This document shows, in pieces, positions 8,465 to 17,263 of a stretch of 64,000 nt of DNA. How positions within the stretch are numbered: position 1 is the first letter of the stretch; every line of letters starts with the position of its first letter. Location of the stretch: the NCBI RefSeq assembly GCF_947499295.1, contig NZ_CANMNP010000001.1, forward strand, positions 1-64,000, in the 5' to 3' direction. A program made the position numbers and the translations under genes. The stretch is from an uncultured Roseibium sp. (GTDB lineage: Bacteria > Pseudomonadota > Alphaproteobacteria > Rhizobiales > Stappiaceae). Under the pieces are notes generated by a model. It ran no database searches and was not told the origin of the DNA. It was given only the letters and a program-made list of their open reading frames with translations.

Positions 8465-9901
8465 TCAAGCCGCGTTTTGTCCCGCCTCTTTGACGGCGTT
8501 GTAACCGGCGAGCGCTGCCTGCCTTGCCTGGCTATGATCGACAATCGGCTTCGGATAGATCTTTCCCAATTCAATGCCTGCCTGCTGCAAAGCTTCCGTC
8601 GGTGCAGCAAAGGGCGCAAACAAGTGTTGCGTTGCCAGGTTTGCAAGTTCCGGCACCCACCGCCTGGTGTAATGGCCTTCCGGATCGAACTTCTCGCCCT
8701 GAGTAATCGGATTGAATATTCGAAAATACGGCGCTGCGTCGGCACCGGAACCGGCGACCCATTGCCAGCTGGCCGAATTGTTCGCAAGATCGGCATCCAG
8801 CAACGTGTCGCGGAACCAGGCTTCGCCGTGTTTCCAATGAATTCGCAAGTGCTTTATCAGGAAGCTTGCGACAATCATCCGCACGCGATTGTGCATGTAA
8901 CCGGTTTGCCAGAGTTCGCGCATCCCTGCATCGACGATCGGATAACCTGTCTGGCCCTTTTGCCATCTCTTCAGATCACCTGGAGCCTCACGCCAGGGAT
9001 AGGCGTCGAATGCCGGTTTCCAGTTGTCGGTAGGCAAGTGCGGGAAGTGATAGAGCTGATGATAGGCAAACTCCCGCCAGGCAATCTCGGATAGAAATTT
9101 CAACCCGTCTGACGTGGCGGACTCTTCTGAAGTCATGTGTTTTTGCGTTTCATGCCAGATTGTCCGGGGAGAGATCTCACCGAAATGCAATGCAGGTGAC
9201 AAGCGCGATACATTGGGCAGGTCAGGCCGATTGCGCAAACCGCCATAACCTTGAAGGCCTTCATCAAGAAACTCTGTCAAACGCCTCCTTGCGCCCTCTT
9301 CGCCCGGTTGCCAGATGTTTCCCCACCCAGATGCCCAGTCGGGCTTTTGCGGCAACAGTCCAAAACTCTCCAGGTCCTCACCTGCATCGGTTTTCACGAA
9401 TTGAACGTTTTTTGGTGCAGCCAAGGGCAATCCAATTGGCTTTTGCTGTGCCGATTTCCAGAAAGGCGAATAAACCTTGAAAGGCCCGCCCGACTTGGTT
9501 TCGAGTTCCCATGGCTCGAACAACAAGGAGGCCTTGAAACTCCTGGTCTCAATGCCGGCATCTTTCAGACCCGCCTTGATGTCAGTGTCTCTTTCAATGG
9601 CGTGTGGCTCGTAACAGCGGTTCCAATAGACGGCATTCAGCTGATGTTCGGATACCAGATGCGGAATGAGATGCCGGGCATCGCCGCGCAGAAACACCAG
9701 TCCCGGCAATGATGCTTTCAACCTTGCAAGACTGTGATGCAGCCACCAGTGACTGGCCCCACCCATTGGGTGCGTTTCGCCGGATTGCGCCGGCGATTCA
9801 AGAATGAAAACCGGAAGCACCGCCCCTTTCCGTGCTGCTTCGAATAGTGCGGGATTGTCTTGTGTTCGCAGATCTTGGCGGAACCAAACGAGTGTTGTCA
9901 T
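8465..9901 (-). CDS. Deoxyribodipyrimidine photolyase (class I CPD)
   Basis: A 478-residue flavoprotein that repairs UV-induced pyrimidine dimers with blue light. The N-terminal antenna domain begins 'TTLVWFRQDLRTQDNPAL'. The C-terminal FAD domain carries 'SEIAWREFAYHQLYHFP', 'GYPIVDAGMRELWQTGYMHN', 'RDTLLDADLANNSASWQW' and 'GADAAPYFRIFNP', which are the FAD and DNA-binding signatures of class I photolyases. ATG 9901 gives the usual family N-terminus. An in-frame ATG 36 nt earlier (9937) is less likely. A BLUF photoreceptor gene lies 9 kb away, so the organism senses and uses blue light in at least two ways. Confidence 0.95.
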   Translation of the reverse strand: MTTLVWFRQDLRTQDNPALFEAARKGAVLPVFILESPAQSGETHPMGGASHWWLHHSLARLKASLPGLVFLRGDARHLIPHLVSEHQLNAVYWNRCYEPHAIERDTDIKAGLKDAGIETRSFKASLLFEPWELETKSGGPFKVYSPFWKSAQQKPIGLPLAAPKNVQFVKTDAGEDLESFGLLPQKPDWASGWGNIWQPGEEGARRRLTEFLDEGLQGYGGLRNRPDLPNVSRLSPALHFGEISPRTIWHETQKHMTSEESATSDGLKFLSEIAWREFAYHQLYHFPHLPTDNWKPAFDAYPWREAPGDLKRWQKGQTGYPIVDAGMRELWQTGYMHNRVRMIVASFLIKHLRIHWKHGEAWFRDTLLDADLANNSASWQWVAGSGADAAPYFRIFNPITQGEKFDPEGHYTRRWVPELANLATQHLFAPFAAPTEALQQAGIELGKIYPKPIVDHSQARQAALAGYNAVKEAGQNAA

Positions 9902-9958
9902 GATGCCTCTGAGGTGTTCTTGATGAGACATACGCAAAAGGTTCCGAACAGATCAACG

Positions 9959-9988
9959 CAACAGCCGGCCCAATTGGACCGGCTGTTG
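9959..9988 (-). terminator. Hairpin after the cupin-ArsR-AHSA1 operon
   Basis: A perfect 10-bp stem (caacagccgg / ccggctgttg) with a 10-nt loop lies 17 nt past the stop of the AHSA1-type gene and before the photolyase start. The T run is weak, so it may be a leaky terminator or an mRNA-stabilising hairpin. Confidence 0.55.
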
Positions 9989-10005
9989 GCAGAAACCGGG
10001 CCAAG

Positions 10006-10440
10006 TCAGGCTTCGACGAGAGCCTTCGCCTCTTGACGCAAGCGTCCAAAGTGCTGGTCCCAACCTGCGTCAAGTGCGCTTAACATCATGAAGGCCGCCT
10101 CTCCTGCTGCTTGCTCAATCCCTTCATGCGCAAGCGTCAGACGCGTTCCACCTGCTGCATCTTCAAGTGTCCAGCGCACTGTGGTCATCGCACCGTTCAG
10201 CGGTTTGACGGTGAATGTGTAGACCAAGCTGTCATGCGGACGCATTTCTAGGACCTGCCCCCAACAGATACGTGACATGTCGCCGTGCTGATCGAGCAAG
10301 GTGTAGTCCGCGCCTTCCTTCAAGTCTTCCTCGGCCGGATGAAACCAGCGGGCGAGCTTGTCTTTTTGGGTCAAAAACGACCAAACGATATCGCGTGGCG
10401 CGTCCAGAAAGATTGTCTTTGTGATGGTTGTCGTATTCAT
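10006..10440 (-). CDS. SRPBCC / AHSA1-type START-fold protein
   Basis: This 144-residue protein has the AHSA1 (activator of Hsp90 ATPase homolog 1-like) pattern: 'TKTIFLDAPRDIVWSFLTQKDKLARWFHPAEEDLKEG', then 'VRWTLEDAAGGTRLTLAHEGI' and a C-terminal helix containing 'GWDQHFGRLRQEAKALV'. The SRPBCC fold holds a hydrophobic ligand. Bacterial AHSA1 proteins are commonly paired with a small ArsR regulator, as here, where the two genes overlap by 4 nt (ATGA). The ligand is unknown. Confidence 0.9.
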   Translation of the reverse strand: MNTTTITKTIFLDAPRDIVWSFLTQKDKLARWFHPAEEDLKEGADYTLLDQHGDMSRICWGQVLEMRPHDSLVYTFTVKPLNGAMTTVRWTLEDAAGGTRLTLAHEGIEQAAGEAAFMMLSALDAGWDQHFGRLRQEAKALVEA

Positions 10441-10778
10441 TTTCCTGTTTCCTTTCTATTCTGCATGTCTTTGGCGATTTCACGCTGCAAATCTGCAAGC
10501 TTGCTGTCCCAGAACTGCTCAAAAAATCCGAGCCACTCGAACGCCGATCGCAATGGCTCCGGCGACAGCCGGTTGCGCCGCTCCCGTCCGATCACTTCGG
10601 TCTGAATAAGGCCGCCTTCCTCAAGAATGGTCAGATGTTTGTTGATTGCGGTCCTGGTGATATCGAAACGCGCTGCAATGTCTGAAATGGCAAGGTTCTC
10701 TTGGGCCAGATGAATAAGAATTTGGCGACGCGTCGGATCGGACAGAGCCCGGAAAACACTTTGAGGTCCGGAGTTCAT
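10437..10778 (-). CDS. ArsR-family transcriptional regulator
   Basis: A 113-residue winged-helix protein: 'FRALSDPTRRQILIHLAQENLAISDIAARFDITRTAINKHLTILEEGGLIQTEVIGRERRNRL'. It has no metal-binding Cys pair and belongs to the subgroup that pairs with AHSA1 proteins. Its start overlaps the stop of the cupin gene by 4 nt and its stop overlaps the AHSA1 start by 4 nt, giving a tight three-gene operon. The likely operator is the duplicated palindrome in front of the cupin gene, which would make it an autoregulator (inference). Confidence 0.92.
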   Translation of the reverse strand: MNSGPQSVFRALSDPTRRQILIHLAQENLAISDIAARFDITRTAINKHLTILEEGGLIQTEVIGRERRNRLSPEPLRSAFEWLGFFEQFWDSKLADLQREIAKDMQNRKETGK

Positions 10779-11221
10779 TTTTGCCCCTCCCCAACCGGGA
10801 CAAAGTCAAATGGTCCATCTTGATAGAGGAAGGTGACACATTCTGCTTCAGACACACATTTGCTCAGGTGCGGAAGGTGCGCAGGGATCTCATAGTAGTC
10901 CCCCGGCTTCAGGACGACTTCCTTGCCACCGACCCCATCTTCGGACAGATGCACCATTTCTCCAGAAACGATTAGGCCGAACATGGCCGAGCTCTTGGTG
11001 TGAACCGGGCTGACAAGTCCCGCCGGAAGCCGAACCATCGCCATATAGCTTTCGCTAAAGCGATTGCCCTTAAGTGCCGCAAAAGCGACGCCCTCCGGTG
11101 TCGTCTCCCATGTGAGATCAGGTTGAATCGCCAGTTTAATGTCCTCGGCTTGAGCCGAGAGTGTCAGGCTCGCAACCGAGATCGACACTGCCGCTGCACC
11201 AACAAGTTTTCCGATGTTCAT
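10775..11221 (-). CDS. Secreted cupin-domain protein
   Basis: A 148-residue protein with a signal peptide (cleavage near AQA-ED) and a single cupin barrel: 'AMVRLPAGLVSPVHTKSSAMFGLIVSGEMVHL' (with the H-T-K form of motif 1), 'VLKPGDYYEIPAHLPHLSKC'. ATG 11221 is chosen because a strong 'aaggag' lies 6 nt upstream. A longer frame runs back through the operator region and is not likely to be translated. It is the first gene of the cupin-ArsR-AHSA1 operon. Secreted cupins of this kind are often annotated DUF4437-like. The ligand or reaction is unknown. Confidence 0.85.
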   Translation of the reverse strand: MNIGKLVGAAAVSISVASLTLSAQAEDIKLAIQPDLTWETTPEGVAFAALKGNRFSESYMAMVRLPAGLVSPVHTKSSAMFGLIVSGEMVHLSEDGVGGKEVVLKPGDYYEIPAHLPHLSKCVSEAECVTFLYQDGPFDFVPVGEGQK

Positions 11222-11233
11222 TCCAATCTCCTT

Positions 11234-11277
11234 ATAACACCATTTGGTGTTATTTATATGACACCTTTTAGTGTTAT
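11234..11277. promoter_or_regulatory. Paired palindromic operator upstream of the cupin-arsR operon
   Basis: A perfect 20-bp palindrome (ataacaccatttggtgttat, 11234-11253) is followed 24 bp away, centre to centre, by a second copy with mismatches at 11258-11277 (atgacaccttttagtgttat). Both lie directly upstream of the cupin ribosome site. Two copies on nearly the same face of the helix suggest cooperative binding, most simply by the operon's own ArsR protein. Confidence 0.75.
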
Positions 11278-11350
11278 TACAAGTCATTCCAAAAACTTTT
11301 CTCTTATCGAATTTCTCAGCGATTGATTTTAGTTCGATTTCGCACTATTT

Positions 11351-11366
11351 AGTACGATATCGTACT
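11351..11366. promoter_or_regulatory. 16-bp perfect palindrome before the Acg-like gene
   Basis: The sequence agtacgatatcgtact is a perfect palindrome ending 4 nt before the 'ggag' ribosome site of the twin-arginine flavoprotein gene. The size and position fit an operator for the MarR-family regulator encoded as the second gene of the same unit (inference). Confidence 0.7.
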
Positions 11367-11382
11367 TACTGGAGAAATCATC

Positions 11383-12489
11383 ATGCACTTGTCACGTCGA
11401 AGAACGCTCGCTCTGATCGGTGGAGGTATTGTTGTTGCCGCTTCCGCGTCGGCAGGAACGTTTCTTGCCACACGAACCCCTGAGAAGGCTCTTTCTCCCT
11501 GGGAAGCCGCAGGAAGCTATGAAGACCCGCGCTTGTTCGCACTCTCCTATGCGCTGCTGGCACCAAACCCGCACAACAGACAACCCTGGCTGGTTGAACT
11601 CACAGAAGGCACAAGCTTTCTTCTGCATAGAGACAAGACCCGGGCCTTGCCGCATACAGATCCGTTCCTGAGACAGATATTCGTCGGGCTTGGCTGCTTC
11701 ATTGAGTTGATGGCTGTTGCAGCCACGCTTCAGCATAGAAGTGCCGAAATCGAGCTGTTTCCGGATGGCCCGGACGGGCCGATAGCCTTTGTTCAATTGC
11801 GGGACGGAGGTTCCATCGACCCGCTTTCAGACCACATAATGAACCGGCGCTCCTGCAAGGAACCATTTGAGGCTACCCCGGTTCCGAAAGACATCGCGCA
11901 AAAACTCGCTTCTTATGGACAGGTGATTCAGGACGATGACTCCGTTGCGGCCCTGAAGAAACTCACCTGGGACGCGTGGCTCACTGAAGCAAATACGTAT
12001 CGCGCCCTCAAGGAGAGTGTTGATCTCATGCGTTTCGGCAAATCGGAAATCAACGCAAACCCGGATGGCATTGATCTCGGCGGGCCGTTCCTCGAAAGTC
12101 TCATGCTTGCGGGCGTTTTGACCCGTGAGGGCCAGCTTGATCCAGGCTCAAGCGGATTTCAGGAAGGCGTGAAGATCTATCAGGAGATGCTTGCAGCAAC
12201 TCCAGCCTATATCGCGATAACAACTCAAGGAAATGGCCGCGCAGACCAGATTGAAGCGGGTCGCCGATGGCTGAGGCTGAACCTTGAAACGACCGCCTTG
12301 GGACTGGCTCTTCACCCCGTCAGTCAAGCGCTTCAGGAATATGAGGAAATGAACGCACACTATGCCGAAGCTCATCGCATACTTGCCAATCCGGGTGAAA
12401 CCGTTCAGATGCTAGGACGTTTGGGTTACGGCCCGACAATTCCACGGACGCCGCGCTGGCCGCTCGAAACACGGATATTGAATGGATAA
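11383..12489 (+). CDS. Tat-exported Acg-like nitroreductase-family protein
   Basis: The 368-residue protein begins with a twin-arginine signal ('SRRRTLALIGGGIVVAASASAG'). It then shows the Acg/nitroreductase-like pattern: 'LSYALLAPNPHNRQPWLVEL', 'LRQIFVGLGCFIELMAVAA', 'DHIMNRRSCKEPFEATPV', and 'LRLNLETTALGLALHPVSQALQEY'. The early 'NPHNRQPW' stretch is the FMN-contact motif of this family. It probably carries flavin into the periplasm in folded form. The Tat signal supports a cofactor-containing enzyme. The 3' end overlaps the following MarR gene by 8 nt. The substrate is unknown. Confidence 0.85.
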   Translation: MHLSRRRTLALIGGGIVVAASASAGTFLATRTPEKALSPWEAAGSYEDPRLFALSYALLAPNPHNRQPWLVELTEGTSFLLHRDKTRALPHTDPFLRQIFVGLGCFIELMAVAATLQHRSAEIELFPDGPDGPIAFVQLRDGGSIDPLSDHIMNRRSCKEPFEATPVPKDIAQKLASYGQVIQDDDSVAALKKLTWDAWLTEANTYRALKESVDLMRFGKSEINANPDGIDLGGPFLESLMLAGVLTREGQLDPGSSGFQEGVKIYQEMLAATPAYIAITTQGNGRADQIEAGRRWLRLNLETTALGLALHPVSQALQEYEEMNAHYAEAHRILANPGETVQMLGRLGYGPTIPRTPRWPLETRILNG

Positions 12490-12931
12490 CGACACACGGC
12501 ACGTCTATTTTACATTTTTCAATGAGATTGGCATCATTGCCCAGCTCAGCCGAGCCGCCATGGAAGCCCGGTTGCCGAAAGGGCTTACTCTGCCCCATTT
12601 CAGCGTCATCAATCATTTGATCAGGGTACGCGATGGACAAACGCCGCTGACCCTGGCCAGGGCCTTTCAGGTTCCCAAAACAACCATGACGCACACTTTG
12701 TCCGGCTTGCTTGAGCATGGCTTGGTCGAAATGCGGCCAAACCCGAAAGACGGGCGCAGCAAAACTGTTTGGCTGACGGATGCGGGGCGGACATTTCGCG
12801 CGGCTGCGATCCAGTCAAGCGACCCGGACATCGATGCACTGCAGGCAGCTTTCCCAAAACAGAAGGTGGAACAGATGCTTCCACTCCTGGCTGAAATAAG
12901 ATCCTTCATGGACGCATATCGGGACCCGTGA
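12482..12931 (+). CDS. MarR-family transcriptional regulator
   Basis: A 149-residue winged-helix regulator: 'LPHFSVINHLIRVRDGQTPLTLARAFQVPKTTMTHTLSGLLEHGLVEMRPNPKDGRSKTVWLTDAGR'. The start overlaps the Acg-like gene by 8 nt, so translation is probably coupled. MarR proteins usually repress their own operon and release DNA on binding small aromatic or oxidant ligands. The palindrome at 11351-11366 is the obvious candidate site. A role in sensing a nitro-aromatic or quinone-like compound is only a guess from the partner enzyme. Confidence 0.92.
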   Translation: MDNDTRHVYFTFFNEIGIIAQLSRAAMEARLPKGLTLPHFSVINHLIRVRDGQTPLTLARAFQVPKTTMTHTLSGLLEHGLVEMRPNPKDGRSKTVWLTDAGRTFRAAAIQSSDPDIDALQAAFPKQKVEQMLPLLAEIRSFMDAYRDP

Positions 12932-13002
12932 GACCTTTGGCGCGTGACATCGGCAAAAGGGGTCGATTGACAAAAATACACTGATAAGTTTACCTGCAAA
13001 GA

Positions 13003-13029
13003 CAAACCGGAAACGAAAAGTCCGGTTTG
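13003..13029 (+). terminator. Hairpin between marR-type gene and moaA
   Basis: A 9-bp perfect stem (caaaccgga / tccggtttg) with a 9-nt loop lies 72 nt after the MarR stop codon and 60 nt before the moaA start. There is no proper T run, so it is a weak terminator or a leader hairpin. Confidence 0.4.
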
Positions 13030-13089
13030 AATTGATCTTGCCCGCTTACGCGCCATATGATCGGGAACAAAATACGAGGGAGAACGTTC

Positions 13090-14145
13090 GTGACAGATGG
13101 CAAGATTGTGGTTCCGGCTCAGCCGGATACCGGTGCAGCACCGATATCAGGTCCCATGATTGATCCGTTTGGACGTGCCGTTACCTATCTGCGCGTCTCT
13201 GTGACCGACCGGTGTGATTTCCGCTGTGTCTATTGCATGGCCGAGGACATGACATTCCTTCCGAAGCGCGAAGTGCTCAGCCTTGAAGAACTGGATCGTC
13301 TTTGCACGGCCTTTATCGAAAAAGGTGTGCGCAAGTTGCGTCTGACCGGCGGCGAGCCGCTGGTGCGAAAAAACATCATGAGCCTGATCAGAAACCTTGG
13401 CCGTCATCTTGATAGTGGGGCTTTGGAGGAACTGACGATCACGACGAACGGTTCGCAGTTATCGCGCTTCGCGAATGAACTCTATGACTGTGGCGTCCGG
13501 CGGATCAATGTTTCAATCGACACGCTCGATCCTCAGAAATTCAAGACCGTGACCAGATGGGGTGACCTCGACAAAGTTCTGGACGGGGTCCGGGCTGCAA
13601 CTGCGGCCGGCTTGAAGACAAAGATCAACATGGTGGCGCTCAAGGATGTAAATGAGCACGAAATTGAACCCATGCTGGAGTGGTGTCACGGCGAAGGTCA
13701 CGACCTGACACTCATTGAGACAATGCCTCTGGGGGAAATCGACGGCGACCGCACCGACCAGTATCTCCCGCTGTCGACAGTCAGGTCCCGACTTGCCGAA
13801 CGTTTCACGCTCACTGACATTCCTTATAAGACCGGTGGTCCTGCGCGTTATGTCACCATCGAGGAAACAGGTGGTAAACTTGGCTTCATTACTCCGCTGA
13901 CTCACAATTTCTGTGAAAGCTGCAACCGCGTCAGGGTTACCTGCACCGGACAGTTATACATGTGCCTTGGTCAGGACGACATGGCTGATCTGCGCGCGCC
14001 TTTGCGCGCTTCAGAAGGCAATGAACTGCTGAACGATGCCATTGACGAAGCGATCGGCAGAAAACCGAAAGGCCATGACTTTGTCATTGACAGAGATCGC
14101 AACCAGCCGGCTGTTTCGCGGCATATGAGCGTCACTGGCGGCTGA
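13090..14145 (+). CDS. moaA: GTP 3',8-cyclase MoaA
   Basis: A radical-SAM enzyme that converts GTP to the cyclic intermediate of molybdenum cofactor synthesis. The N-terminal cluster motif is 'CDFRCVYC' (C-x3-C-x2-C). The C-terminal second-cluster cysteines are '[13 protein letters not shown]' and the following 'MCLGQ'. The radical-SAM 'TGGEPL' stretch is present. GTG 13090 is preferred because 'gagggaga' lies 6-9 nt upstream. An ATG at 13057 without a ribosome site and an ATG at 13156 are alternatives. The usual C-terminal tail is kept, with 'SRHMSVTGG' replacing the double-glycine end seen in many members. Other moco genes lie 6 kb downstream. Confidence 0.93.
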   Translation: MTDGKIVVPAQPDTGAAPISGPMIDPFGRAVTYLRVSVTDRCDFRCVYCMAEDMTFLPKREVLSLEELDRLCTAFIEKGVRKLRLTGGEPLVRKNIMSLIRNLGRHLDSGALEELTITTNGSQLSRFANELYDCGVRRINVSIDTLDPQKFKTVTRWGDLDKVLDGVRAATAAGLKTKINMVALKDVNEHEIEPMLEWCHGEGHDLTLIETMPLGEIDGDRTDQYLPLSTVRSRLAERFTLTDIPYKTGGPARYVTIEETGGKLGFITPLTHNFCESCNRVRVTCTGQLYMCLGQDDMADLRAPLRASEGNELLNDAIDEAIGRKPKGHDFVIDRDRNQPAVSRHMSVTGG

Positions 14146-14181
14146 TTGCCAGATCCAGAGTTTTTCAGACGAACATTTGCG

Positions 14182-15420
14182 CTATTCGGCGGGCACGAAT
14201 GAATGCCGCGCCGAAAGATGGCGCACCGAAAGTGCTGCTCCGAGACTAAGAAGCATTCCGACAGCCATAACAATGATCATGCCCCAAGGCGAACCCGCGA
14301 TGGCACTGCCGGTGCAAAGCCAGGTGACAAATGAACCGGTGATCGCACCAGCGCCGACTTGCAGCGATGCAGTCAATCCAGAAGCCGAACCAGCAAGTTC
14401 AGGCCGGACGCTGACGGCGCCTGACAGCGCGCTTGGCAGGCAAACGCCGTTCCCCAGCCCAAGCAAGAACATTGGCAAAAACAGGATCTGCGCCGACAAA
14501 CCATTGAAATAAGTGAAGGTCGCGATGATCGAGACCGAGAGAATTCCGATCAGCGTACCTGCCATGATCATTGGCATCAGACCAACCCGTTCGGCAAATT
14601 TTCCTGATACGAAATTTCCGGCTATGTAACCAAGCGCCACGAACATGAAGTAGAACCCCATTTCAGCAGCGCTGAGTGACAACATTCCGGCGGCGATATA
14701 GGGCGCGCCCCCGAGATAGGCGAAATAGGTCAGCGCGGAAAAAGCAGCCGTCAGTGCATAGCTCCAAAACAGCGGTTCCCTGCACAGTTCCGTATAGGAT
14801 TTCACAACTTGCCGCGGCCCGACTTTGGTTCTTTCTGTATGCGTTTCCGGCAATTTGTAGATGCTTGCCCACAAAGCCCCGATACCGAGGAATAGCATCA
14901 ACACAAAACCACCCTGCCAGCCGAAAAACTCATCGAGCAAACCGCCTATGGCAGGGCCGATCGTGGGCATAACGGCCATGCCCATGGTGACAAACCCGAT
15001 CATACTGGCAGCTTGATTTGGACCATATAGGTCCCTCACGATGGCTCTGCCGAGAACCATTCCGGTGCAACCACCGGCGGCCTGCAAGATGCGGGCAAAG
15101 ATCAGAGCTTCGATCGTAGGCGCAAAAAGGCACATGACGCTGCCGATCACGAACAGTGTCATGCCGACAATGATCACGGGACGACGGCCATATTGATCAG
15201 ACAGCGGCCCCCAAATCAGTTGCGACACGGCAACGGCAACAAAGAATGCGGACATTGACAACTGGATTTCGCCAGCAGTTGCGGAAAAAACAATCATCAT
15301 TCCCGCAAGCGAGGGCAGATAAATCTGCATTGCAAGCGGATTGACGGTCGAAACCGCTATCAGTACAGCTAAAGAAGGCCTTGCAGCCTTTTCTGTCGCG
15401 TGTCTTTGGCCGGATTTCAT
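14182..15420 (-). CDS. Bcr/CflA-type MFS drug exporter
   Basis: A 412-residue protein with 12 predicted membrane segments and the MFS signature 'WGPLSDQYGRRPVIIVG' between the second and third segments. The 'YLPSLAGM' start of the first helix and 'ILQAAGGCTGMVLGRAIVRDLY' in helices 4-5 are typical of the Bcr/CflA (TIGR00710) group of proton-driven exporters of bicyclomycin, sulfonamides and related compounds. It is convergent with moaA with a 36-nt gap. Substrate specificity cannot be read from the sequence. Confidence 0.9.
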   Translation of the reverse strand: MKSGQRHATEKAARPSLAVLIAVSTVNPLAMQIYLPSLAGMMIVFSATAGEIQLSMSAFFVAVAVSQLIWGPLSDQYGRRPVIIVGMTLFVIGSVMCLFAPTIEALIFARILQAAGGCTGMVLGRAIVRDLYGPNQAASMIGFVTMGMAVMPTIGPAIGGLLDEFFGWQGGFVLMLFLGIGALWASIYKLPETHTERTKVGPRQVVKSYTELCREPLFWSYALTAAFSALTYFAYLGGAPYIAAGMLSLSAAEMGFYFMFVALGYIAGNFVSGKFAERVGLMPMIMAGTLIGILSVSIIATFTYFNGLSAQILFLPMFLLGLGNGVCLPSALSGAVSVRPELAGSASGLTASLQVGAGAITGSFVTWLCTGSAIAGSPWGMIIVMAVGMLLSLGAALSVRHLSARHSFVPAE

Positions 15421-15734
15421 GCCCAGGAAGGAACCCTTGTTATTTTTCCTTTGCCGAAAACAGCTTAGGATAGGGCTACCATAAGTGACCGGCGTGATCC
15501 GGTTGTGAAAAGCGCTATTGATACAACCAGTCAGCTTTCAACTGGATGAAAAAACTTACCTTTCTGGAGAATTGATTCAGATTTTCGAGTCGCATCAAAC
15601 ACAACCTGAATGACTGTGTCACGATCGTATACCGCTTCTGCCGGCTTCCGCGCAAAACGCAGCTTTCACCCATAAAAAAGCCGGCAACTCACAATGTGCC
15701 GCCGGCTTGTCTGCAAATTCGAAAGTGACCGCTC
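15421..15734. other. Intergenic region with mrp terminator
   Basis: About 310 nt lie between the exporter start and the end of mrp. The right part holds the mrp terminator (15673-15709). I see no gene in the rest. Confidence 0.5.
15673..15709 (-). terminator. Rho-independent terminator of mrp
   Basis: Read on the minus strand, the stem aagccggc / gccggctt is followed by a T run of six. It lies 25 nt past the mrp stop codon. Confidence 0.8.
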
Positions 15735-16880
15735 TCAGTCAAAGACGATCTTGGGAGCTCCCCGTTCCGGCGAACTCTCAGCGCGTTGAATGCCAGCCAC
15801 AACCTTGGTTGCAATGTCCTTGTAGATTTCGGCCATAGCACCTTCCGGATCGGACACGACGATCGGTGTTCCTGCGTCAGACGTTTCACGGATCTTCATC
15901 GTGAGTGGGATCTCGCCCAGGAATGGCACAGACAAGCGTTCAGCTTCCGCCCTCGCACCGCCGTGACCAAAGATGTCATGCCGTCCGCCACAATCAGGAC
16001 AGAGGAAGTAGCTCATATTTTCCACGATGCCGAGCACAGGAACATCAACGCGTTTGAACATGTTCAGGCCTTTGCGTGCATCGATCAACGCCAAATCCTG
16101 AGGCGTCGACACGATGACCGCACCAGCAAGGGGGACCTGCTGGGCCATGGTCAGCTGCGCATCACCGGTTCCAGGTGGCATGTCGACAACCAAAACGTCC
16201 AGATCTCCCCAGGCGACTTCTCGAAGCATCTGGGTCAGGGCGGAAATCACCATCGGTCCGCGCCAGATCATGGGTGTTTCCTCTTCGACCATGAAACCCA
16301 TGGACATGACCTTGATGCCGTATCCGACCAACGGCTTCAGCACACGTCCAGAATCGGCTTCCGGTCTCCCTGATACATTGAAGAGCCTGGGAACGGATGG
16401 CCCGTAGATGTCGGCATCAAGGACACCTACCCTCAGTCCGTTTGCGGCCATCGCGAGCGCGAGATTGGCTGTTGTTGTCGATTTGCCGACGCCGCCTTTG
16501 CCGGAAGCAACCGCAACAATGTGCCGAATACCGGGAACACCTGGCTTGGCAGGCGCTTGCTCCTCCCGGGCCGGTTGGGCCCGGGGTGCCGGCGCAGTCG
16601 GTTGCGGTGCGTTTCTGGCGGCACCGGGTGCACGTTCTGCGGTCAGCGCGACCATTGCATTTTGAACGCCATCAACTTCCTTGACGACCTTCTCGGCTGC
16701 TTGGCGAAGGGGTTCCAACTCCTGCGCGCGCTCTGCCGGCACTGTTATGGAAAAGGCCACCCGGCCATCGGAGACAAACACATCGGAGACAAGTCCCAGA
16801 GAAACGATATCTCCTTCAAGATCCGGCCCTTTAATCTGCCTGAGGCGCTCCATGACCGCTGATTTAATGCTCTCGTTCAT
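15735..16880 (-). CDS. mrp: Iron-sulfur cluster carrier ATPase Mrp/ApbC
   Basis: A 381-residue protein made of an N-terminal MIP18/DUF59 domain (about residues 1-80), a Pro/Ala-rich linker, and a P-loop NTPase. The deviant Walker A motif is 'SGKGGVGKST', and the 'PPGTGDAQLT' and 'DADIYGPS' motifs follow. The 'CPDCGG' motif holds the cysteines that bridge an Fe-S cluster in the dimer. The family carries or assembles Fe-S clusters in the cytosol. It has its own terminator and appears monocistronic. The class I fumarase, MoaA and Rieske-type proteins in this window are possible clients. Confidence 0.93.
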   Translation of the reverse strand: MNESIKSAVMERLRQIKGPDLEGDIVSLGLVSDVFVSDGRVAFSITVPAERAQELEPLRQAAEKVVKEVDGVQNAMVALTAERAPGAARNAPQPTAPAPRAQPAREEQAPAKPGVPGIRHIVAVASGKGGVGKSTTTANLALAMAANGLRVGVLDADIYGPSVPRLFNVSGRPEADSGRVLKPLVGYGIKVMSMGFMVEEETPMIWRGPMVISALTQMLREVAWGDLDVLVVDMPPGTGDAQLTMAQQVPLAGAVIVSTPQDLALIDARKGLNMFKRVDVPVLGIVENMSYFLCPDCGGRHDIFGHGGARAEAERLSVPFLGEIPLTMKIRETSDAGTPIVVSDPEGAMAEIYKDIATKVVAGIQRAESSPERGAPKIVFD

Positions 16881-17263
16881 TCACTTGTCCTGTCGACTGA
16901 TCCGACTTCTGCTGCCCTTTGGGGCAAAAACCTAGGGAACCCTAGTTTTCCTGACATCAAAAGCAATCTGTCAAAATGCTGCACATATGAGTCCTGCGCC
17001 CCAAAACTGTCCAAACCCTAGGTATTGCCCATTGCCGCAAATTCAAACCTTCAATCTTGAAACCGGCGACTTTTTTGGAGCCTTGAAGCGCGGCCAAGGC
17101 AACAACCTGTGTCGATTTTAGTTCGAAAACTGGACGTTCGGCCGATTGTCCCGATGAAACCATGAGGACAATATTTGCCTTGCAGTGCGAAAGTCCGAAG
17201 TTAGTCTTCGCACGGAGGTCCGTTCAGGATTCCCTCGAAGCAATCAAACTACAGGACTTTGCC
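16881..17263. other. Divergent promoter region of mrp and SDR gene, with CCTAGG-type repeats
   Basis: This 383-nt stretch contains an imperfect palindrome at 16928-16949 (ctaggg-aa-ccctag core) and another accctaggt site near 17015-17023. They may be operator sites for mrp, but nothing identifies a regulator. No gene is seen here. Confidence 0.4.
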
